Source: Phytoseiulus persimilis
Taxonomy: Eukaryota > Arthropoda > Arachnida > Mesostigmata > Phytoseiidae
Direction of reading: 5' to 3'
DNA: 64,000 nucleotides
NCBI GenBank assembly: GCA_037576195.1
Contig: CM075102.1
Span: forward strand, 30,500,745-30,564,744
Shown here: positions 1-18,275 of the stretch, one piece after another
Layout of the letters: each line of letters opens with the position of its first letter
How positions within the stretch are numbered: position 1 is the first letter of the stretch
The notes under the pieces: generated by a model
The model's input: only the letters and a program-made list of their open reading frames with translations
The model's database searches: none
Told to the model about the DNA's origin: nothing
Position numbers and translations under genes: made by a program

Positions 1-2209
1 TGTTTCGCCTTTCCCGGAACTTGCGCTATCATGCCACGCGGTGTGGGAGGCGGTATACCGCACCCACGGCTGGAATCAGGAGTTTTTCTCCGGCAAATCT
101 CGTTTCTAATCTCTTGCTTAGCGTTCAGCCGCCCAAACTCCTGCGAGACGGAAAAGTTCCGCAGAGCAAGAGGATCGCACCGTTGTTGCACAACCGATGT
201 AAAGTTGCGTCTCTCGATGAAAAACCAACACCCAGCCACTGAATGTCGGAACGGACGGCAAAGTAAGCAGACAACGCCGAAAGACAGAGAACTTGATGTT
301 TATCCGGCCCGAGTCTGGAATCCGTCCCTCGTTGGAGACAAGAAAATCCTTCTGCTCCGGCGGTCTGCAGCTCTCGTTCAGCTTCGGGTGTCTGCCCGGT
401 CCGATCAGAGCCGCAGATCGCGTAACGACGACGACAAAGGTTGAAACGAGTCGTTCGAAATGGAGCCGACTCTTCGTCCTCTGCACAAAGGCTGGCGGCC
501 CTGACGGTGGCATGCAAACGGCTTCTCTCGGAAGGGTCACGGAAGAAGTAATCGTTGGCGAGATCACCGGAAGTTGCCTTATCAGGACCGTTCTGGACAC
601 CGAACGGCTTATGAGGGGGAGTTCAGCGTCGAAGCTGAGAATGTTTCGGAGATGGGACTTATCCTCGGCTTCCCGACCGCAACAAACTCAACGACAGGGC
701 TACCATGGGCGTCATCGGATCGAGGTCCTCGCGCGCACTCGAAGATCTCCAGGGACAAGCTGATTCGAGTCAAACCAAGTTCGTGGAATGAATCAGCTGA
801 CTGATTGCCGTGGTCTGCGTCAATAGTGGGCAACTGGCCCCGCTCTCCATTCTACTCTCCGCAGAGAGTTCGTCTACACTTTCTGGGCGCCTGATCGCGT
901 CGAAGCCTGGGTCCGTTGCCGAACGACGTTCTCGGCTTCTGACGGCGAGACTCGAGCGCGCGAGGAGCACGCGGCGGCGGCAGTGCTTGGTAAGACCTTT
1001 GCCAATCCTCCGGATCTCATCGCGCCGCCTACGCTCTGAGCCGTTGATCTTCTGCCGGAAGTCATTTTCCGAGTGATGGCTACAGAACAGATGAGCTCTT
1101 GTGCATCGTGTTCGGAGGAACAGCGCGGCAATACGCCACGCCACGTAGGCAGGGGAAAGCTGAGAAAAGCGCGTGTAGAATCTCCACCACTGGACTCTAT
1201 CGGCATTAAGGCCCTGTATCTGTTTCCGAGTCCGCGGGTCCGTTTGTCCGTCTGGGTATGTGTGGTGTGTGTATGTGTGGCCGTCTGCGTGTCTTTCCGG
1301 AGATCGGTGCCAGGAGCCTCCGCGCACGGTTCTGCCGCCCAGTAGTCTTCACACTGTGAACGCTTGATGCTCCAATGAGGAATGTTGAACTCACCGTTAG
1401 CCGAACAGACGAAAGCTGTCACTAGCGCAATGTATAACACAGTTGGCCCTTCGGGGACCGAAGAATCGCTGAAAATCCGCATTACTCCTCACTTCTGCGA
1501 CGAGAGCCCTCGCCTGTCTGATGGGATTCTTCTCCGAGCGGCGCCGGGGGCATTGTCGACGAACTTCTGTTTCACTGCCTCAGTTGCGGCCAGTGTTTTC
1601 AGTGAAGGAACACCACACTCCGACTCATTGACGCGATCCCAAGCGGCGGCGGCGGCAAACCGCGCACACACACTCACACACCTCCGAGCTAGCTCATCAC
1701 TTCAATCAGGTCAGCACTCATCACTCCATGATCGTCACGCAAACATCAGGACTGCGGTTTCCGCGTTCTGTCTCGAGCGAGGCTTCCCCCTATCCGAGCT
1801 GAGTATCGAAAGTCTGTCTCGCTTTCGTTGCTGGACAACGAACAATCCAACTGGGGGATTCTGTTCGCTACAAGGAGAACGGACCATGGCGCATGCGCGC
1901 TGGACTCCGAGTCGGAAAGGGCGCACTCTCTCTCTCCGTCTCTGTAGGAGTGAGAGTCGGCTCACCTCGAGGTGGGGTGGCCCGACCCGAGTCGGGGGTC
2001 GCCTGTACCGCCGGCGGTAAGGTTTGTCCCACGTTGAGCGCTCGCTCGGTCTCGCGATCCGACTGTGGGAGGTTTGGTAGTTGGCCCGACCAGCGCAGGA
2101 CAACGCGCCTCCGACTCCCCACTAGCCTGCCGCGTTCCCACCACAAGCAGTGAGAACTCCACCGCGACTAGAGGATCACGATTTGTGCGTGCTCAACGCT
2201 GTATCGTTT

Positions 2210-2236
2210 TATAAAGCCGGTCGGGGTTGTATCAGT
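2210..2236 (+). promoter_or_regulatory. Possible core promoter (TATA plus initiator-like)
   Basis: A TATAAA hexamer at 2210-2215 is followed by TCAGT, the arthropod initiator consensus, at 2232-2236. The TATA-to-initiator distance of about 24 bases is shorter than the usual 28-31, so one of the two may be coincidental. A short ORF with a good start context begins 116 bases downstream. This is an inference from motif matches only. Confidence 0.2.
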
Positions 2237-2351
2237 TGTTGAGTAATCTAATAAACGATCGAGATCGTAGCGGGACCGCCAGTGGGAGCAGCAGCAGCCG
2301 CCGCCGCAGCTGGTACGGTGCGGCGGTCGGGCCAGAAGGGGGTACTAAAAA

Positions 2352-2597
2352 ATGTACGGCGAGCTTCTTCAGAAAGAGTTTGAAAGTCCCGGATATACGC
2401 ACCGCCGTCTTCTCTCGCAAGCCTGCTCGAATACGCTGCTGAAGAGAAATATTTACGACCCCGGCTGGAGGAAAATCTCCCCCTCTCCGTTTCGGAACAC
2501 CTCGAAACACGAGAGCGCCGATTCGATTCCGCGCCCCTCCGGCTCTGCGGACGAATTAAACTCCACAGCTTCAATTGATGAACCGGTCCTGAAATAA
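2352..2597 (+). CDS. Weak candidate small ORF (81 aa)
   Basis: An ATG preceded by AAAA (favourable start context) opens an 81-codon frame ending in TAA. It lies just downstream of a TATA/initiator-like pair. The composition is hydrophilic, and there is no signal peptide, membrane segment or motif that I recognise. Adjacent frames at 2611-2760 and 2721-3034 are also open on the same strand, so this could be the first exon of a longer gene, but I found no convincing donor-acceptor chain joining them. Frames of this length arise by chance here, so treat it as a hypothesis. Confidence 0.15.
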   Translation: MYGELLQKEFESPGYTHRRLLSQACSNTLLKRNIYDPGWRKISPSPFRNTSKHESADSIPRPSGSADELNSTASIDEPVLK

Positions 2598-3641
2598 TGG
2601 AGATGCATGTATGAACGAGCGGTATCTGAGTGGATCGTCTGAGGATAACGGAGCTCCTTCGGGGAGTCTCTTCAGTCATAGAAAAACGTTCATTCATCCC
2701 TGCTTCGTCGAGGACCGGTTATGTCGCCTAATCGAGAAGCGCCGCGCCTTCGAATCTCGCTAAAAACTCGAATCGCTTTCAAGATGAATCTCGACGCAGG
2801 AAATCATCAAGGTCCCGAAACTCATCTAACATACGTTCTTCCGAGGAGGATTGAGGGGGAACAGCGTTCTCTTCGGGGCGAAAAGCATAGCAGCGGCCGA
2901 TCAATGAAAACCGAATTCTCATATCGAACAAGCAACGGGCAAGTGGTCACTTTCGAACGCCACCCCAGCCCACGAAACTACCACGAGGCCCCTCCCGTTC
3001 AGAACAGATGCGACGGACCTTCTCTCCTCAGTTAATAATCGCTTCTTGTGCGACTCAGATAGCCGGGTCCCCGTTTTCGATAGCTCAAATTGTCTGGAGC
3101 CAAGCCAAGCAGCGGTAGCCTCGCTGAAAATCCCGATCTCAATGCATCACTTTGAGGAATATCTTCTCCTGTGCTCTCCTGGAAACCCAGAGTTTGAACT
3201 TTGTCCGAAATCGATTGGGATGCGAGTGAATCTCGAGTATAAGCCGGAATTCGACGACGTCGAGCTTGGAGAACTAGTTTTACGGCGACAAATGAGTTTA
3301 TTCAGCCTGTCGATAGTTCCTCTGCCGCGGTTGTTGTTCTCTCTATTCACTGAGATTTTCCACGCGGGGCTTTGCCTTAGCGTCTCACGCCTCGTACATC
3401 CCACGTACGCCCTCGTAACCCTAGCTTTACAAGAGACCTCAAAAGTGGGCCGACTGGCTTTTCTGTTCGTGGAAATGACGAGCGGCTGAACTCTGACGCT
3501 CACCTGAGTATCGAATTTCACGAATCTGGCGGTAGCATCCCAGTTTGTTCCGAAGCAAAAATCAACCTCCGAACCCCGAAGCGGTCAGGTCATGATTTAC
3601 CTCCAGCACCGCTCTTCTTAATTGTTCAGGCTGGAGAGGGG

Positions 3642-3642
<1 letters not shown>

Positions 3643-3674
<32 letters not shown>
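3643..3674. repeat. Poly-G run of 32 bases
   Basis: The sequence shows 32 consecutive G residues, preceded by a G-rich lead (GAGGGGC). Such long mononucleotide G runs are rare in arthropod genomes, can form G-quadruplexes and are prone to sequencing or assembly length error. Confidence 0.95.
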
Positions 3675-3677
<3 letters not shown>

Positions 3678-4277
3678 GCGCTCGCTCCCTTACGATTCGG
3701 TCTTGGGCTTGTTTATAGGTTTGTGCTGCGCGCGGAAAACTTGACGATTGGAGATTCTGATCGGCTATCCGAGGTTCGATATTTCTCAGAATTCGTCGCA
3801 AGCGTTCGCATATTTCATCGATTTCCCACTCGGAGATGTCAACGGACGTTCGCAAGGATTCAGGGTCATTCCACTTGGTTGCCTGCGGCTCGAAGGAACA
3901 CGTGGAGAACTCTGCGGAATCGTGGAAGCCGGTCCCAGATTGCGGTGTGGCGCTTTCCTTCCGATTGTTCTCGGGAGCAGTCTCTGGCAAGTAGGCCAGC
4001 TTGACAAATAGAGGCCAACGCATGGCCTCGCTCAGGTTTGCTGGCCTGTGTGTGGCTCTGAAGCCGCTGCTCAGATATCATGGCGCGGCCGATGGGCCTG
4101 GAGAGACGGAGGCAGGCAGACAGACGAGCGGGCGCACGGCTAGTTTGCCCGACTCGCAGACTAGAGTCTGAGACCCGCAGTGGGCCAACCCGCCGCCCGC
4201 AGCCGCCACAGCCGCTGATGCCGACGGAGAGCGACCAGCAACAAGGCTTTTGGCAGCGGAGAACGTTGGCTATGATC

Positions 4278-4298
4278 GTGTGTGTGTGTGTGTGTGTG
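4278..4298. repeat. (GT)n microsatellite
   Basis: About ten perfect GT units lie in otherwise non-repetitive sequence. No coding frame of interest crosses it. Confidence 0.9.
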
Positions 4299-7200
4299 AG
4301 TGTCTGAAAGATCGTTCCACATCATTCGAAAGACTCATCAGTAGAAGTATTCAGGATCGATTTACTCCCAAAAGTGAGCTTCATTACCGAAGCGAGTGAA
4401 GTGTCCCAGCCGTGGTCCTGATGAAACTTCCCAGCTGAGATTGCGCGACCACAACATCTCCAGCACCAGGTGAGCTTCCGCAATCCGTTGCATTCTGTTT
4501 GAGCATCCAGCGCAACTGTCTGGGGAGAAACTCAGCGTTCTTCTCTGGTACGTCGAGATCGGACGAGAACCGGGCCGGCTACGAGATTGGGTTGTAAGAT
4601 AGAGGATGCAAGTTATTTATCTCGGAGGAGAAATGTCGATGTAATTTTTTTCTCTATAATTTTATTCATATGTTACACAAGATGACTCTGTTCGCGCGAA
4701 TAGTGGCGAAGTCGCGTAGGGGCGATGATGCGCGCTTATAACGGTGTGCGAACTACATGCGTTGAATCATCTCGAGCTCATCACTAGCGGCGCGCCCTGC
4801 CGCCCGCAGGATTAAATCAATTTTGACAGGAAGGTAGATTCAACATTTGGCACCGGCCTCCGAAACCCTCTAAGGTCAATCCCGGAGAAAAATAACTCCA
4901 TGGGAGCAGCATGAGTCGAGAGGTTGGCCTCGATTGTGAACCTGGGGAGACTACGCTTTCGTGAACGTGGTCGACATCGCTGTGAACAATCGATGTGGAG
5001 AATACGACGAGCGCGCACGTCATTCTCGTTATAATTATAAAACTAAAACGAGTGTGTTCATCCCCCTGAAGGGGTGGATTCGCCCGCCGGCTCGGCGACA
5101 GCTTTCCGCTCGGAAATCGACGATTCGATCTCTGAATGACCAGGGAGCACCCGGACTCCATCTTGCGAGAGGCGGCTATGGCGACTGGGTCCAGGAAGGG
5201 AACCCAAATGAAATTCGGGTAATTATCTGATTTTTATTCCCGACTCTCCTGGGAGATTCCTCTCTTGGTTTGTCAAATGGAGCCGCTGTCTGCGGGCCAG
5301 TTTGCTGACCGTCAATGGCTCCTAGAGGAGAAAAAAGTTCATCACAGTGGCGCGAAGCTTCAAAGTCGTTTATTCGAATCGGGCCCGAATCGGAGCTCTT
5401 CGGGCGGTTAGGGGGGGGGGATGCGATTACAGTGGAGGGCAGCTACAGTGGTGAGAAGTTCGGGGGGACGTGTGAAGCAGAGAAAGCAAGCCGATCACAT
5501 TTTTGTGTCCCTGCCACAGCAGATAGCTCGCGGAAGTTGCCGGAAGCACTGAAATGACTTGGCTGTGACACAAGACCCAGATAACCCGGTGGACGCGATC
5601 CCAGGAATCGCATACACGTTACAGGGGGGGGGAGGGGCTCGAACGGAGCGGAGAAGATGGCACAACGACTCAGTGGGAATTCATGGAAAGCGATCATATT
5701 CGATTGTTTCATCCTGTCGGTCATCCGAACGCACTCGAGCGCACCGCTGCCAAAGTTTCGGATTGGGCAAGTTCGGGAAAAGGCTGCCAGCGACAGCATC
5801 CTCGCGAGCCACCCCACTGGCGTCGATAATGATCGGGTAATGAAGATGGTGAGGAACATTGCGGAGAGGCGGAGCGTTCTGCCGTAACAGTCCGCGCGAG
5901 AAATTCGTTCCCTTTGTTGCTCCGATTTTCCCTGTTGATCCTCCGTGTGAACCTCGAAGAGTATTTCCGAAAAACTCAGCTCCGCTCGAATGGAATTCTC
6001 TCGAGAAAACGCGAGGAAGATCATGCACTCCAAAGAGCTGAACTACCCCTGAGCTCGTTTCTCACGAACCGCTCTCGAATTCTCCGGAAATATGGATGCT
6101 TATCCCGGGAGACGGCGACCACGCTAAATATAGTCCCCGTGAAGGCAGCAAACTCTGGAGCCACGTTGTCGGCTGTTTATCGGGCTCCCACTCGGACGCT
6201 CTCCGTGAAGACCTTACTAGGGAGCGAAAGTTCACATGCGCCGAAAGTGTGGGAGCAAACCAAGTTTGAACGCGACAGCGTTTTCCTCTGGGCTTCAGTC
6301 GTAGTTTCGTTATCATTTTCATGGTTGAACTCCTTTCCGCGCGCCTTCTTTCAGCGCGTGGAGCCAAGCGGCCCTTTCTCGCTCGGTCTGCTGGGACAAA
6401 CACGCGGGACAGAGTCAGAGCCTGGGCAGAAAGCCGCGAGTGACAGGGACCCTGCTCCGCCGACTTCTCAGCAAGACGGCCCAGCCGCCCACTCTTCCCC
6501 GACGGCCACAGCAACAACGGCCGCGAGAATGCGTGAAAAGTCCTATGTGAGACGAGAGTGAGTGTCAAGGCGGGGAGTTTGATCGATTCGTGCATAGGCG
6601 GATATTCGGAGTTACCACACAGAATGTGCGTGCGCTCGGTGGCGTTGTCGTTCGCGCTCATTGACGATCTCCAAACGGATCCGCGAGAGCCCGTGAAATC
6701 GACGGAGATCGTGGAGCTATTTGAGGGCTTCCCTTGAGTTTCTCCAGAAAGACACTCGCCGTTGGAATGCTTGAAATCAAGTAAGATCAGGTCATCGAAT
6801 CAACTTCATGAGCCGGAGGCATGCGAAGCTCGAATCGCCGAGACGAATGATCCCCCGTTCCTCTGAGGGCTGAGCGTATTCGGGAAGGAGTCGACGAAAA
6901 CCGTGACGGGGAACGCTCGAGCGCCCAAGTTCTCAATTCGAAAGTGGCCTCATGAACGGGCTCCGGCCCTAGTGAACTCAATGAAGTCGAGAGGGCGAAA
7001 GAAACTCCAAAGTAAGCTCGACGTGCACTTAATTATGAAGTCGGCTTCCGGAGCCGTTTGGGCCATTGTTTAATGTGGCACGTCTGAAGGACAGCCAACA
7101 CCAGCCGGCCTACTGAGAGGGCCGAGCCGGTGAACACACGTAGAGAGCACCCGGGGCATTCATTGCGGGTTCGAAGTCGCTGAGAGCTCTGTGGCTCTTC

Positions 7201-10200
7201 AGCTTGTCGTGGTATTAGGTGCCGCCTGAGAGTGTTGTAAGAGAGCGTTGTTCCCTTGCTCTAGAAACTCGTCAACTTGACTTGACTTCGTGGGACTGTG
7301 TCGATATACGCCCATGGCAAACTGATTCACCTCCCCCAAGTCGTTCACGACTCCGAAATCGCAATCACTCTGTCGGCGGGAGAGATTCGTCCGTGAACAC
7401 AACACCCATCGATCCTGCGGGATGATCGCTGCTGCTGCTGCTCACGAGCTGATTTTCACGGTTGCGCGAATCAAAGCAAAAACCCTCGAGAGGCCTCGGT
7501 TTTCCGCAAAAACATAGGACATTATTCATGGCGCGTTCAGATCGGTCAGAGAATGTCATTCCTGAACCGAATATCTTCGACATTTTCATGGAGCCGAACG
7601 GCTCTCAGGTTAGTGGATTCTCCCCCCACGTCTCACCAAAGCTCGTTTCCTCTCTTCTAATTACATGATGTCACTCCGTCCCATAACTGCGGTATCTTGG
7701 TTCCGACCTGTTCCGGAAGAGACCTCGTTATCCAATAACGTCGGTTCCGAGACGTTGAACAAGATCTCTTCCGGTGGGCTCTCAGTCTCGAGCTACGCAA
7801 CCTATCGTACGATTCGAGAAGATCATCGATTGAATCAAAATGGCGGGCACGGCTCGTTGCCGAATCTAAATTAGCGGCAGAGCGGAGATGGCAAGATGTA
7901 ACGGGCCGCCGTGCTCTAGTCGTGATTTTGTATCCTTTTGCCGCCGGAACGTTGCATCATCATCATCTGCACCGTAGATAGTGAACAGCTAGCGGTTTTA
8001 GTTATAGATGGGTATTGTTCTGCTTCCCGTCTCCCTTCCTTGCTCTCAAATCTCTTTCACTCGGGAGCTCGGCTAGATAGCTAAAGAGTGGAAGGCTCCT
8101 CCAACTTGGGAGAGTTTACCCAGTCGTTCGGCGGAGCTTTGCTGTTTACCTTCCTACGTATGAATAAGATGGGGAACTCGGTGAGTGTGCGCTTGCGTCG
8201 GTGGATCTACCGCCTTCATAAAGTCAGCCGATAGCTTCCGCCCGGCATCAGCTTCTTGCTAGCTCTCTGTTTGTGCACTGGCCGGAACAATGCTGTCTCC
8301 TGGATAGCTGATCTCGCTCCCTGTACTCGGCTCGGGATGTACAGGCTCTTTTGTACTGTATCAGATTCTGAATCCGCGGGGTCATATGGTGCTCGAGTCA
8401 CGAGTCTCCGGCAACGTCGAGCGTCCGGATCCCGTTCTGAGGCGACTTCCGATTCAGCCCCTTCCGAGCTCATTTCATCGTACTCGGTTCTTGTCCGAAA
8501 AACGCCGGCACATCCCGACATTCTCAGAATGGACAAACCGGTAGTCGGTCCGAAAATCGCTCCGAATCAATCATAGAGTTCTCGACTGAAACGTGTAACT
8601 GGAAAGTAGACGGATAGCCATGCAGGCAGTCGACGATTCAAACGAATGGTGTTCTGTATCGAGACGCGGTCTTCAGGTGGATTCGCCGCGACTGTTTCTA
8701 TTTTCGATGAAATTTTTCCGACTCTTCTGCCGCCACTGCAAGATTCCTACAAACGGTTGCCTCGGGAAGAAGCAAGGCCCGACGGCTCATCGCTCCGTCG
8801 TCTAAAATCAAGTCCGGCGAATGAATGCGACAAACCGATTTCGCTTCCATCTTCTTGCTAGGTTGCCCGGGTTTTCCGTTCGACGACTCGATGCCATGTC
8901 TGTCTGTTGGTTTTTTTGATCACCTCCTGCTAGAATTTTCTCGTTTTTATCGCCCGGTATTCTGCATGAATTCATAATACATTCAACCCAGATTCGAATC
9001 TTCCGCAAAATGCGCTTTCGCTACTCGGAGTAGTCGACGAATTGGCGGAAGCTTGACCAGCAGACCAGACGCATGGCGCGTCTGGCGGTCTAATCTACGC
9101 GGGGCATATGATTCTATTATTGCAAACGGTAACATGGCTTCCAACGTGATCAGTGGGAGTGTCCGTATGGAGTGAAGGAAGCGCGAGCCATCGAGAGAGA
9201 CAGGTTGTCCCGACGATACGGCCATCCCGGCGTTGGGTTCCGACCATCCGAGCACCGTGTTTCGATCGGGATTCTGTAGCGGGCTCTTCGTACACGACGA
9301 TACTGTCACTCCTAATTATCAAGTCAAAATAGGGTGCTGTTCGCCGCTTGATAAATTGATTGTCGTGCCCTGCAACCGAGAAGAGTTAAACGGCTACCGG
9401 TGGGAAGATTACGTCCATGGATGGATGAATGCCTGTAATAATGGATAAGTCCATGAATCAATTGTTTGGAGGGCCGTCGGTGGAAAGGTTCGCCCAAGCT
9501 ACAAGCGTTCCTTGCTACAGGCGCTCAACAAAGACCATCCATGAGATTCACCGGGAATCCATTGTCGAAGAATGAACAAGGCGCGAGCCATTGAGAAGAG
9601 TGAGTCGAAACAACGCGGCTCCAAGTGTAAATGATATTTCATACGATCTGCATCCATGGGCTGGATCTGCCTGCTGCTGGAAATGTCCGATGCACGGGCA
9701 GATTGGATGTTCCCGCCGGCTTCATGTAACGAAAGATGACATTGGAGGCGAGATTGAAACCGAGGGTAACATCACGACCATATTACTAAATTTGATTTAG
9801 AACGAGACCGGAGCGGTCGGAATCACGTGTGCGGCGTAGAGCAACGCAAAAAAGTCCGGACTTCGCGTTGGTCCCCGTCGCGGCTCCAATCGGAAACGCC
9901 GCCTTGAAGCTGCTTCGCTCCGAATGCTTCATGACTTTCGATCGGTGATGTTGGTAAACAAATTCCTTCCATTAAGGCGAGACAAATTCGCTCGATAGTA
10001 CAGACCATGATGACGACAATCACCAGGTTTAGCCGTTTCCTGTCCACGCGGCTGCGTAATGTCCGACCTCTTGCCGATACCAATAGTTATCCTTCGCGAG
10101 GATACTAGTCGCGAGCAGCATCACGAACCTAATCTGCACGACCCTAAATAATGACATCGCTGTACGTTTCGGTTTTTATGGGGACATCAACGTACGACAC

Positions 10201-12763
10201 AGACGCTTCCCGTGGAGCGTGCCATTGTCAACGGGATCGACCCTCCGTGTCGATTTGTGCCGTATTTCAAAACTTTCTCCCGCTGATGACAAATATCCGA
10301 GATTCCAGAACGAACGGTGTCAGGGGACAAATAAGCCTTTTCGTGCGCCCGCCTCTCTCGCCATCCTGAAAAACAAAAGAAGCGCTGAAAACAACTAACG
10401 GATAGATTCAATCTAGCACGACGATCCCTCTGTGAACTGACACTCCGTAGCGCCTGAATCGAACACCGGTCTTTCGGACTGGTTGAGCTCGGCCGTGAAA
10501 GGTACCAAATACTTGGCCATTGAGATCCAAACTTGACTATCTGATCTGCTTTGTGGAGCAGCCGAGGAACAAGCCTTGGGCTTCGCTTTGTTAGCAGATG
10601 CTGACGGCTTAGTTGGTGGGGCTGTTCCACTCGGTGGTTTGCTGTCGGTCGTCGAGTGATTTTTTCTTCTTGTTTGTTTCCTCAGCCATAACGATTTTCT
10701 TCGGGACCGCCTTGCACTGAAAGCTGGCCGAGAGATGGGCCAGAGGCGAATCCGTTCAGGTTCAGATGTTTCCATTGGCGAATTCCGTTGCTCGAACCAT
10801 TGCCAGCAAGCATAACTAGCAACTGGCACAGTGTCTGAACGAGATGGACTCAAAAAGGACTTGTCAGCTTTTTGTCAGCGCGTCCGAAACCGCCTCTCTA
10901 CGGGAGCCTGATTGTCGAAGCGTTTTCTTCTCCTTCGGGACGACATGCAAGGAGGCAGCCGGCGCTGTGGACGAGCGATGGTGACACCGTCGACGTTCGC
11001 AGGAGAAGACGTGTTAGGATACAAACGGAAAAAGATAGAAACAACGGGTTGTATAACCCTTACGTCTCCGCTTCCGCCGCTTAGACGACAATTAGGGATG
11101 CTCGCCTGTTTTCCGCTCGCTTCCAGCGCCGCCGGATCCCGCCGATGGACAAGCTGTACTGTTCATGGAAACTGACCGTCGATGGCGACCGTGTTACACT
11201 CTCCCAACGGTCTCGTTCATTCTCTGTAGCCTTGATTTTTCTTCTCCCTTTTGCCCAGTTGCAGAGCTTCCTCCATTTGGTGCTCATCGCTGCTCGGAAT
11301 GTTGTCTTTACGATGTTTGTCTTGACGCCCAACTAGCTCACACCGGAGGAGAGCCGAACCTGACACCAAATATCGACGATAAGAGTCCTTCTCTGAGATC
11401 TATTCTTTTCTGACCACGTGACGATCGTTGGGACTCTGTCGGAACTCTGGTTCTAGTCGGAATGTCCACAAACGTCTTACGACGACCGACAGGGTTCTTT
11501 ATTGGTTTTTTCTTCTTCGATCGATCCGCACAGCGATCCACTCGTCGCCTCTTCATCTACCGGCGTCGGTGACGAAAGCGCGAACGGGCGCAGATTTTAT
11601 TGCGGCTTCGGGTCCTTCGGCAATTTTTCCCCTTTTCGTCCACAACCATCCGTCTTCGATTCATCATATCTGCGTGTCGGTTGCCACCGACAACGACTCC
11701 GATAGGAAATACCCGCCACGTCGCCAACAACCCCACTTACAAAACTGTTGATGACGAGAACCTCTCGTTTCATGAACGATATCCACGAGAACAAGAAAAA
11801 ACGCCCACGAACTCGTTGCTCCGTGATCCTCTCAGTCCCTCGGTGCGCCGGCGGCGGGTTCCGGATGATTCCGATGGCTGTACTTTGCACAGCGGATTCC
11901 AGAGTAGCAGACAAAGAGAATGAAGACTCCGAAACGCTTTAGCAGTTCTATTTATATCTCGCGGGTCGCCGACGCCCCCGAGGGCTCAAAACGTCAGAAC
12001 GCAGCGAGTTTTTTCTTTCTTTTTTAAGAAATCAGCTCCGAGTTACAAGCAGCACATGAAAACGCTGTTCGTTTTCTCCCGCTCCTCCGTTCCCGCTGTT
12101 TCCAAGACGGCTCAGAAATTCAGCTTAGCCATGCTGATCCGGAGCGTCTCAACGGAAACAAGTCGACCGTGTAAAACGTGATAGTTCAGAAGCGCGCGAG
12201 GCATCTTTCCCCTTTCGGTAGCGAGGCGTCGAGGGAAATACGGAACACCATCCCTTCTTTCCGCTGCGTTATCTTCGTCTTATGATATAATTTGGGATCC
12301 GGATTGCTTCCTGCAGAGAACGGGAAAGCCAGAAAAATTGTAGAACAAAGCTAGGCCGACGTCGGCCGGCGGTCATTTGGGGACAGTTCCACAAACATAT
12401 CGAAGCGAGTCAGAGCCGCACTGATCCACGTATCGGGCGATGCGGGCTACGCGAAATCCGCCCGCCGTTACCTGACCACAGTGGGTAGCGCTTCCATCGT
12501 TATCGAACATCACGTACGATCTCTGTCCGTTGGTCTCATATCGTCCGTGGCCTGACTTCACGCCTGGCTGAACGCCGAAGCGTTCGAGGTTTGCTTTGCC
12601 TTCATTAAAATCACAAATCCCTGAAGAAGCGATTGTGATCTCTCGAGCTGGGTCAGAGAGAGAGAGGAAAAAGCCTGACCTCGTCCCCTTTGAATCTTCC
12701 CTGCACGAGTTGTTCAGTGTAATTTTTTCGGTCGCGATACCTGGGCACTGTGCCCAGGGGGCA

Positions 12764-12775
12764 GGGGGGGGGGGG
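12764..12775. repeat. Poly-G run of 12 bases
   Basis: Twelve consecutive G residues lie in G-rich sequence just downstream of a short inverted match (TGGGCAC / GTGCCCA, about 12,742-12,757). It is one of several G runs in the window and has no gene context. Confidence 0.85.
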
Positions 12776-13807
12776 CGCCGGGGCTGCCATCGAATAGTTC
12801 CAAAGACAAGTGCGCATCACAGAATGAACCGATGAATTCTGATCAAGCACCGGGTGAGCGGACCATACACCGTGAAGTGGATGAATGGATAGAGGTACGT
12901 GAGCGGGGGGACGACCCGACACATATACGAAGCGATGAAAACAAATCAAACACGCAAATAGCAAGCACGCGCACCCGGTCCCACGGCGGCGCTTCGTCCT
13001 GCATGCATTCTGTAATTGCATGCGGAAGTAGATGGAGGATGGATGCAGTGCAGCTTCCCGCTCCAACGCTGTGCTCAAGAGCTTGGTCCCGAGAGTGGTT
13101 TCGGTTGCGCACGTTGATAGCACCGTGGCCACATGGCTGCTCGTCTATGCATCGGGCCACGAGTCGGGGCTGAGAGCTAGAAAGCATGTCTCTCAACGGG
13201 AGCCTGGCTGCTTGAATCTGCTTCGTAAATTTTGTTCTGCAAGGGTTTTTCTCGAGGACCGAGAACGGAGACCTCGCTGCTCATCCGTCTTCTACCACTG
13301 ATGCTGTTATCACCATGAGGAGCGAACATGCTCTTTGCCGGTGGAGCCGTTGCCATTTTGCCGTCAGATGTGCACGCTGTTGCAGCGCTAACCCAGAATC
13401 AGCCACCCGTGGAGTACGAAGCCGAAGCAGACCGAATCCTCTTTGACTGCTGTAAGCTGGTACTGGGCTGTCTTTGTTAGATATTTTTTCTCTTTTGGCA
13501 AATATCAGCGTTCATATTTAGACGCCATTCCCACGGTCAATCGTCCACAGTTATTATACAGCCTTAACAGCCAACGTTGTGGAAAGTGAAAGCTACAGAA
13601 TAGGCCGACACGGAATTACCCTAATAAAGAAACACAATTGGGGGAGAGGATCGATGAGTTGAAAAAAATGCCTCTGGGAGTATTCATTTGATATCCCAAC
13701 CATGGTAACGAGAATAAACACTATGGCGGCTTCTGGGGAAAAAGTCCGGGCTCCGCGCGGGAATGCGCATCTCTCATTCGAAGAAAATTACTTCCAGGAG
13801 CCTGGCA

Positions 13808-18275
<4,468 letters not shown>

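Larger units (their letters stand above)
1..13807. other. Gene-poor stretch with no supported gene
   Basis: I see no recognisable protein domain and no chain of exons with matching phases on either strand over these 13.8 kb. Open frames of 60-215 codons occur on both strands, often overlapping each other antisense, as expected by chance at this GC content. The stretch holds a 32-base G run, a (GT)n microsatellite, a second G run near 12,764 and TG-rich sequence near 1,255-1,290. It could be intergenic, a large intron or regulatory DNA of the kinase gene that follows. A possible promoter and short ORF near 2.2-2.6 kb are listed separately. Confidence 0.5.

Noticed and set aside
1382-2020. 212-codon plus-strand open frame
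   Set aside because: The peptide is Ser/Arg-rich and low in structure, overlaps several antisense frames and shows no recognisable family.
5914-6661. Overlapping antisense open frames of about 200 codons
   Set aside because: Both strands are open with Arg/Ser-rich composition typical of GC-rich non-coding DNA. No motif, start context or splice support was found.
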